Part shown: positions 59,472 to 64,000 of the stretch, piece by piece | How positions within the stretch are numbered: the first letter of the stretch is position 1 | Layout: each line of letters opens with the position of its first letter | NCBI GenBank assembly: GCA_017542245.1 | Contig: JAFXXN010000160.1 | Span: 1 to 64,000 of the forward strand | DNA from: Lachnospiraceae bacterium | GTDB lineage: Bacteria > Bacillota > Clostridia > Lachnospirales > Lachnospiraceae | Direction of reading: 5' to 3' | DNA length: 64,000 bases | Made by a program: the position numbers and the translations under genes | Notes under the pieces: generated by a model | Database searches by the model: none | Seen by the model: only the letters and a program-made list of their open reading frames with translations | What the model was told of the DNA's origin: nothing

Positions 59472-62400
59472 TTATTCCCCTAACAGTTTCATTAACTCTT
59501 CTCCTGAAAGAGCAAACAATGACTTACTCTCACCTTCAAGTATGGCATCTGCAAGATCCTTTTTTGCCTCTTGAAGTTCAAGTATTTTTTCTTCTATTGT
59601 ATCCTTCATTATCATCCGATAAACCGTAACTTTGTTTTTCTGCCCTATACGATGTGCTCTGTCAGTGGCCTGATTTTGGGCTGCCAGATTCCACCATGGA
59701 TCATAGTGTATTACCACATCTGCCCCGGTAAGGTTAAGCCCAGTTCCGCCGGCTTTCAGCGAGATTAGGAAAACAGGAACATTTCCATCATTAAACTCAT
59801 GTACCATCTTTATTCTCTGTTCCTTGGGTGTAGCTCCTGTTATTTTGAAATATTCAATCCCCTCACTCTTAAGATCTTTTTCCAACAGTTCCAGCATAGA
59901 TGTAAACTGTGAAAATACCAACATTCTGTGTCCACCGGAGATGGCACTGGTTATCAGATCTAAACATCCCTTTCGTTTTGCACTCTCTCCTTGATAATTT
60001 TCAAAAAGCAGACTCGGATCACAGCAGATTTGTCTTAATTTTGTAAGTTCGGCCAATATTCTTATCTTGTCTTCGTTATTATCATTAGAACTCTCAATAA
60101 TCTGTTTAAGTTTGACAACCTGTCCGTCGTATATCTTTCTCTGTTCATCCTCAAATCTGACGTAACGTACTTCCTCAAGTTTTTCGGGGAGATCCTTTAA
60201 AACCTCTGATTTCAACCTTCTTAAGATAAAAGGCCGTACCATGCTTTTTAGCTTTTCTGCAGCATTCTGATCTTTCATCTTTGCTATCGGTGTCTCAAAC
60301 CTTCCCGCAAACTCTTTGTAATTATATAAAAAACCGGGCATAAGATAATCAAATATACTCCAAAGCTCAGCCAGCCTGTTTTCTATAGGAGTTCCCGTCA
60401 TGGCAAACCTGTGCTGACCGTTAAGAACTTTTACAGCTTTTGTCATACCGGCCTTCTGATTTTTTATATATTGAGCTTCATCAAGTATTAATACGTTAAA
60501 TTTTAAATCTTCGTAAAGTGTGATGTCTTTTCTCAAGCTGTCATAACTGGTTATATAGATGTCCGCAGCCTGAGACGTCTTCTGTTTTGTATCCGATTCT
60601 ACGATTTTAGATAAAGCTTTCTTTCTTTCCGCTGCCGTACCTGACAAGACATACGATTTAAGCTTGGGCGCAAATCGATTGATCTCCTCCTGCCAGTTAT
60701 AACATAGAGAAGCCGGACATACTACCAATGCCGGTGCAATTTCTCCGTCATTCTTTAACGATTCTATAAGCGAAATGGCTTGAAGCGTTTTTCCAAGACC
60801 CATTTCATCAGCAAGTATACCTCCAAAACCGGCGGAAGATAACGTCTTAAGCCACTTAAAGCCATATTTCTGATAAGGTCTGAGTACATCCTTAAAGCCT
60901 TCGGGTTCTTCATAATCCGCGTCTTTTATAGTCTGGAAGCTCTTGATCAACGACCTATATGTCTTATCCCTGTTACTGATAAGTGATTCTCTTTCTTCCA
61001 ACAGCTTATTAAGGTACAATGCCCTAAATGCAGGAAGCTTTGCCCCTTTTGTAATAAGTTCCTCCAATGGCAGGTTCATATTATCAGCAACGTCGGTCAA
61101 AGAATCAAACTGTTCATTCTGTGAAAGCTCAACATAGTCTCCGGATTTAAGCTTGTAGTATTTTTTCTTCAGTTTATAGCTTTCCAAAATACCCAGCAGT
61201 TCTTCAGGGTCAACATCTTTTGATATAACAGATAAATCCATTATACCGCTTTCGACAGAAACACCTACGCTTACTTGAGGCGGACGTTTGATCCTGTTCA
61301 GCTTAAAAGCATCAGTCCCAAGAACCATTCCAAAAGACGAAAGCTTTGTTATACCTTCCGTAAGAATGCTGAACAGATTTTCTTCGGTTGCTTTTGTCAC
61401 AAACATCTTTCTGTTTGGAATATAATCCGGGAAATATTTTTTAAGTGCATCCGTAGCTCTCTTTTCCTGCACTGCGTCTATTCTTTTATCTTTTACTTCA
61501 TTTCTGGGCAGAGTAGTTTCGATACCATCATAGGATACCTTTTCTGTACATGTAAAATAGTCACCGATAGTATCAAATGTAAATGTAAACACAGGTTCCG
61601 GTGGCATAACCAAAGCTGCGGCCTCTGAACAGGTATCCTCGAATTCAATATAAGACTGTTCAGTAATAGTTGGAACAACCCTGTAGTAAAACTCGGTAAG
61701 TTTATCTTTTCCAACATTGAAGCATATATTGCCTTTATCATCTGCAGCTTTCATAAACGGCAAAAGAACATTTTGTTCTTCTTTTGATATTTTGCTTATA
61801 TAATCATCACCGATAATATAACCGTCTACACTACCCATACGTATCATAGGCATTGAACCATAGACTGTTATTCCCAGAAAGTCTCCATTTGCAGCTTTAA
61901 GAGGTTTTGTGCTTATCGTGACCTTCATATTGTGATGACCGATATGCATATGAGGAGACTCTTTTGTTCCTCTGTTCTTTTTCACTACATCACAATCCAT
62001 GCCTTCGGCAATATCATAGAATCTGTCTAAAATTGACCCGCTGAGTTCATCCTTATTATCAGTTTTGATGCTCGGAGTATAGTAATACCAACGGTTTTTT
62101 TGTTCCAGTCTGTTATTTATCTGCCCAGTATCACTTACCTTTTGAAGAATAAAATTAAGCCATGGTTTACTTTCTTTATCAAAATCCTGTTTTGAAAAAT
62201 CAAAAATCACCGTTTTACTTGCTGCAAATGTGCTTTCATCCTGTACCGCAGAAGCAAATTGCTCGATTTTTTTTAGCTGAAGCTGTTTTTGTCCTATATT
62301 ACCTACTTTAAAAGAAAGTATAACCGAAGATCCGTCAATATTAAGCAAAGGTCTAAGCATAACATTGACCGACTTCTTAACTACAGCTTTTTCCTCGTTT

Positions 62401-63302
62401 CCTACAATGGACTGACCAAATGATTCCATTGCCTCAAAAAAAGCCCCAGCCGACCTGTCCGTAGCATCACCCGGATCATTTTCCTCAATATAGTCATATG
62501 CTTTTAAAAGAAGAACCAGCTGATGTGCACACAAAGGCAGACTGTTCTGATAGTATGAATGGTTGCAGAAACAGGATGTATTTATCAATCGGTTTCTCGA
62601 AAAAGTCATATACACGTTCCTACGAAAATCGGAAGCGAGGTCATTGACATACGCATTTATTATAAATTCCTGGTTACCGTACATCCCGTACCTTACTTCA
62701 CTTGTATGGACATCAATCGGATCGTCTGTATTCATTATTGCATCTGCAACATGAACAGCATATAGATTAGTACTATAATCCTTCATTGCGGCTTTTATAT
62801 CAAAATAAGTACCCCCGGTCTGAGGTCGTCTCTCTGACAGGAAGTCGCTAACTTTGACAGATATCGCCTCTTCCTTTTTACGGATTGCTTCCAGCCTTGC
62901 CTTTTCATCTTCCTCCTGTTCCCTCTTCATGCGGGCAGCATACTCTTCATCACTTTCTGTAAATATCCAGGGGCCGTGCTTCTTCTCCCAATAAAAAAGT
63001 GCGGCCGCCATATGTTCACACGGCTGATTATAAAAGTGAGGATAATAACTGCTTCGTCTTTTCGGTCTGCAGGAACATGAAAAATACTGTGTGTTCCAAT
63101 TCATACTGTACGAAAAAGGTGCCCTGTCTATCATAACACTGTAAAATTTTGATGCCGCAATAACAGAAGCCTGCGCCCTTGTGATATCGTGGGCAAAACT
63201 GATTACACCGCCTTTTTCATATATATCCTGTCCATATTTAAGTGTACGGGAATCAAACTCTCCCCGCCAGTCTTTTTGTTCCGTTAATCTGTCCGATGTC
63301 AT
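59472..63302 (-). CDS. SNF2-family helicase with SWIM zinc finger
   Basis: 1276 residues. The N-terminal SWIM finger is C-S-C ... PCEHMAAALF (about 70-100). A second SWIM-like C-F-C ... LCAHQLVLLLKAY follows at about 245-275. After a long middle region (DUF3670-like position) comes the SNF2 ATPase in the C-terminal 500 residues: motif I ILADEMGLGKTLQAISLI, motif II LDEAQYIKN, motif III MTGTPIENRLAELWS, motifs V-VI LKAGGTGLNLTGADVVIHYDPWWN and ATDRAHRIGQ. Bacterial relatives are thought to remodel protein-DNA or RNA polymerase complexes. The start at 63302 follows AAAGGACAG; a GTG at 63335 is in frame but poorly placed. Confidence 0.9.
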   Translation of the reverse strand: MTSDRLTEQKDWRGEFDSRTLKYGQDIYEKGGVISFAHDITRAQASVIAASKFYSVMIDRAPFSYSMNWNTQYFSCSCRPKRRSSYYPHFYNQPCEHMAAALFYWEKKHGPWIFTESDEEYAARMKREQEEDEKARLEAIRKKEEAISVKVSDFLSERRPQTGGTYFDIKAAMKDYSTNLYAVHVADAIMNTDDPIDVHTSEVRYGMYGNQEFIINAYVNDLASDFRRNVYMTFSRNRLINTSCFCNHSYYQNSLPLCAHQLVLLLKAYDYIEENDPGDATDRSAGAFFEAMESFGQSIVGNEEKAVVKKSVNVMLRPLLNIDGSSVILSFKVGNIGQKQLQLKKIEQFASAVQDESTFAASKTVIFDFSKQDFDKESKPWLNFILQKVSDTGQINNRLEQKNRWYYYTPSIKTDNKDELSGSILDRFYDIAEGMDCDVVKKNRGTKESPHMHIGHHNMKVTISTKPLKAANGDFLGITVYGSMPMIRMGSVDGYIIGDDYISKISKEEQNVLLPFMKAADDKGNICFNVGKDKLTEFYYRVVPTITEQSYIEFEDTCSEAAALVMPPEPVFTFTFDTIGDYFTCTEKVSYDGIETTLPRNEVKDKRIDAVQEKRATDALKKYFPDYIPNRKMFVTKATEENLFSILTEGITKLSSFGMVLGTDAFKLNRIKRPPQVSVGVSVESGIMDLSVISKDVDPEELLGILESYKLKKKYYKLKSGDYVELSQNEQFDSLTDVADNMNLPLEELITKGAKLPAFRALYLNKLLEERESLISNRDKTYRSLIKSFQTIKDADYEEPEGFKDVLRPYQKYGFKWLKTLSSAGFGGILADEMGLGKTLQAISLIESLKNDGEIAPALVVCPASLCYNWQEEINRFAPKLKSYVLSGTAAERKKALSKIVESDTKQKTSQAADIYITSYDSLRKDITLYEDLKFNVLILDEAQYIKNQKAGMTKAVKVLNGQHRFAMTGTPIENRLAELWSIFDYLMPGFLYNYKEFAGRFETPIAKMKDQNAAEKLKSMVRPFILRRLKSEVLKDLPEKLEEVRYVRFEDEQRKIYDGQVVKLKQIIESSNDNNEDKIRILAELTKLRQICCDPSLLFENYQGESAKRKGCLDLITSAISGGHRMLVFSQFTSMLELLEKDLKSEGIEYFKITGATPKEQRIKMVHEFNDGNVPVFLISLKAGGTGLNLTGADVVIHYDPWWNLAAQNQATDRAHRIGQKNKVTVYRMIMKDTIEEKILELQEAKKDLADAILEGESKSLFALSGEELMKLLGE

Positions 63303-63411
63303 AAAGTGCTGTCCTTTACTCTCAAATTTTGTCACCTAAATAATCATACTATACTAAAAGTGTTAAATCAACAAAAATAATCCAAACCCATAATGGATAT
63401 CTAAGTAGGAA

Positions 63412-63446
63412 AAAACTTGTTTGTACAACTTGAACAAACAAGTTTT
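63412..63446. promoter_or_regulatory. Perfect 13-bp inverted repeat
   Basis: AAAACTTGTTTGT (63412-63424) and ACAAACAAGTTTT (63434-63446) around a 9-base centre. It ends 25 bases before a TATAAT (63472-63477). Could be an operator or a terminator-like hairpin. Confidence 0.55.
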
Positions 63447-63483
63447 AATAATGGAACACTTTTTTCTGGTGTATAATACGAGG

Positions 63484-63554
63484 AAACGGGATCATATGTT
63501 CCCTCTGCATGACTTTGGTGCATGTCAAGAGTAAACATATTGATCCCGCGTTTT
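63484..63554 (+). ncRNA. Candidate structured small RNA
   Basis: Directly after a TATAAT. AAAC+GGGATCA+TATGTT (63484-63500) pairs with AACATA+TGATCCC+GTTT (63534-63553) with two small bulges, about 17 base pairs. It encloses a 33-base head with two TGCATG copies (TGCATGACTTTGGTGCATG). It ends in GCGTTTT. No known family recognised. The rest of 63555-63660 shows nothing clear. Confidence 0.45.
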
Positions 63555-63667
63555 AATCTAAACAATATGTTATTAATACTTTCGAAGCTACATACAAAGG
63601 TATATTTACAGTTTCCTGTATGACGGCATAGACAGACAAATAAGCTGCGAATCTGATTTCAGCAAAT

Positions 63668-63773
63668 ACAGATTTAACTAGTCTATACAGAAGTTACAGA
63701 TTTACAGATTTTACAGAAATTGAGCAATAATACAGATTTGACAGAAATTAAACAATGATGTATAATTTACAGA
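63668..63773. repeat. Cluster of eight ACAGA direct repeats over a promoter
   Basis: ACAGA starts at 63668, 63687, 63696, 63704, 63713, 63732, 63741 and 63769, mostly as TTACAGATTT or ACAGAAATT, with recurring 8-9 base spacing. The cluster contains the consensus promoter at 63738-63766. Confidence 0.65.
63738..63766 (+). promoter_or_regulatory. Consensus promoter of the AAA ATPase gene
   Basis: TTGACA (63738-63743), 17-base spacer, TATAAT (63761-63766): perfect match at both hexamers. Two ACAGA repeats overlap or touch it. Confidence 0.85.
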
Positions 63774-63820
63774 AAATAGAAAATGACAAATGACAATATA
63801 CATGTGTGGAGGATATAGTT

Positions 63821-64000
63821 ATGTTTGAAAATCCGTTTTCACCTATATTCGGCGGGAAGCCGAATGTGTTCTTCGGACGTGAGGCAATCTTGAAGCTGTT
63901 TGAACATGCTATGATTGATACAGGAAGTGAAGATCGTGCCATGTTTATTACGGGTACACGTGGCAGTGGTAAGACTGCACTTCTTGAACAACTTTCAATC
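63821..64000 (+). CDS. AAA-family ATPase, N-terminal fragment (cut by window edge)
   Basis: Sixty codons are visible: MFENPFSPIFGGKPNVFFGR, EAILKLFEHAMIDTGSEDRA, MFITGTRGSGKTALLEQLSI. The FFGRE element and Walker A GTRGSGKT are typical of AAA_16/ORC-like ATPases, which often carry a C-terminal winged helix. Relatives in Firmicutes and archaea are frequent in mobile or defence contexts, but with the C-terminus missing no role can be given. It has a strong TGGAGG site (63807-63812), a consensus promoter and the ACAGA repeat cluster upstream. Confidence 0.8.
   Translation, partial: MFENPFSPIFGGKPNVFFGREAILKLFEHAMIDTGSEDRAMFITGTRGSGKTALLEQLSI

Noticed and set aside
63668-63773. Regularly spaced short repeats as a CRISPR array
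   Set aside because: The repeats are 5-10 bases with 8-9 base periods; there are no 24-37 base repeats or spacers and no cas genes.

Overview
The window looks like chromosomal DNA of a low-to-moderate GC, Gram-positive anaerobe of the Lachnospiraceae (Butyrivibrio or Pseudobutyrivibrio-like). The basis is the overall gene style, an L10 leader ahead of rplJ-rplL, an LplB/YtcP-type sugar ABC importer, a GH2 beta-mannosidase next to a mannose-isomerase-like AGE protein, DUF6273 surface proteins and strong AGGAGG ribosome sites. This is inference from protein families; no 16S gene is present.

Layout. 1-140: end of an IS3-type element. 214-1233 (-): rfbB. 1540-3541: agmatine deiminase and N-carbamoylputrescine amidase (putrescine synthesis). 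3547-4719 (-): MerR-methyltransferase fusion. 4911-6157: L10 leader, rplJ, rplL, terminator. 6274-10831: a small-domain protein, then a leader-peptide/terminator region ahead of a BmrC/BmrD-like heterodimeric ABC exporter. 10951-16301: hybrid histidine kinase, large unknown membrane protein, YczE-like protein. 16851-20049: iron alcohol dehydrogenase and a right-handed beta-helix protein. 20412-25523: Lnr-type ABC exporter (ATPase plus two permeases) with its NarL-type two-component system. 25696-30321: cysK, a flavin-binding small protein, and a copper operon csoR-copA with its operator; copA carries a C-terminal CopZ-like domain with its own start site. 30557-34336: mannoside use (GH2 plus AGE isomerase). 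34397-39086: two tRNA-Leu genes around Ig-like, lgt and small membrane/zinc-ribbon genes. 39256-46720: accessory stretch of secreted proteins, two DUF6273 paralogues, a broken YcaQ-type gene, a PdaA-like deacetylase and an AlkD-like protein. 46785-52509: aromatic amino-acid operon (aroF, tyrA, aroB, aroA, aroC) behind a Phe/Tyr-rich leader peptide and terminator; aroF has a frameshift near its 3' end. 52656-56345: carbohydrate ABC importer with a terminal solute-binding lipoprotein. 56355-59466: HAD phosphatase and transketolase. 59472-63302 (-): SWIM-SNF2 helicase. 63412-64000: structured non-coding region and the start of an AAA ATPase gene.

Themes. Regulation by RNA recurs: the L10 leader, a Phe/Tyr attenuator before aroF, a candidate leader-peptide attenuator before the BmrCD-like exporter, and a dispersed two-hairpin element (three fuller copies, one partial) whose stem bases co-vary between copies and which sits just after stop codons. 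Gene decay is also visible: a RhuM C-terminal remnant, a YcaQ gene with an internal deletion, and the frameshifted aroF. No rRNA genes, CRISPR arrays or prophage modules were seen.
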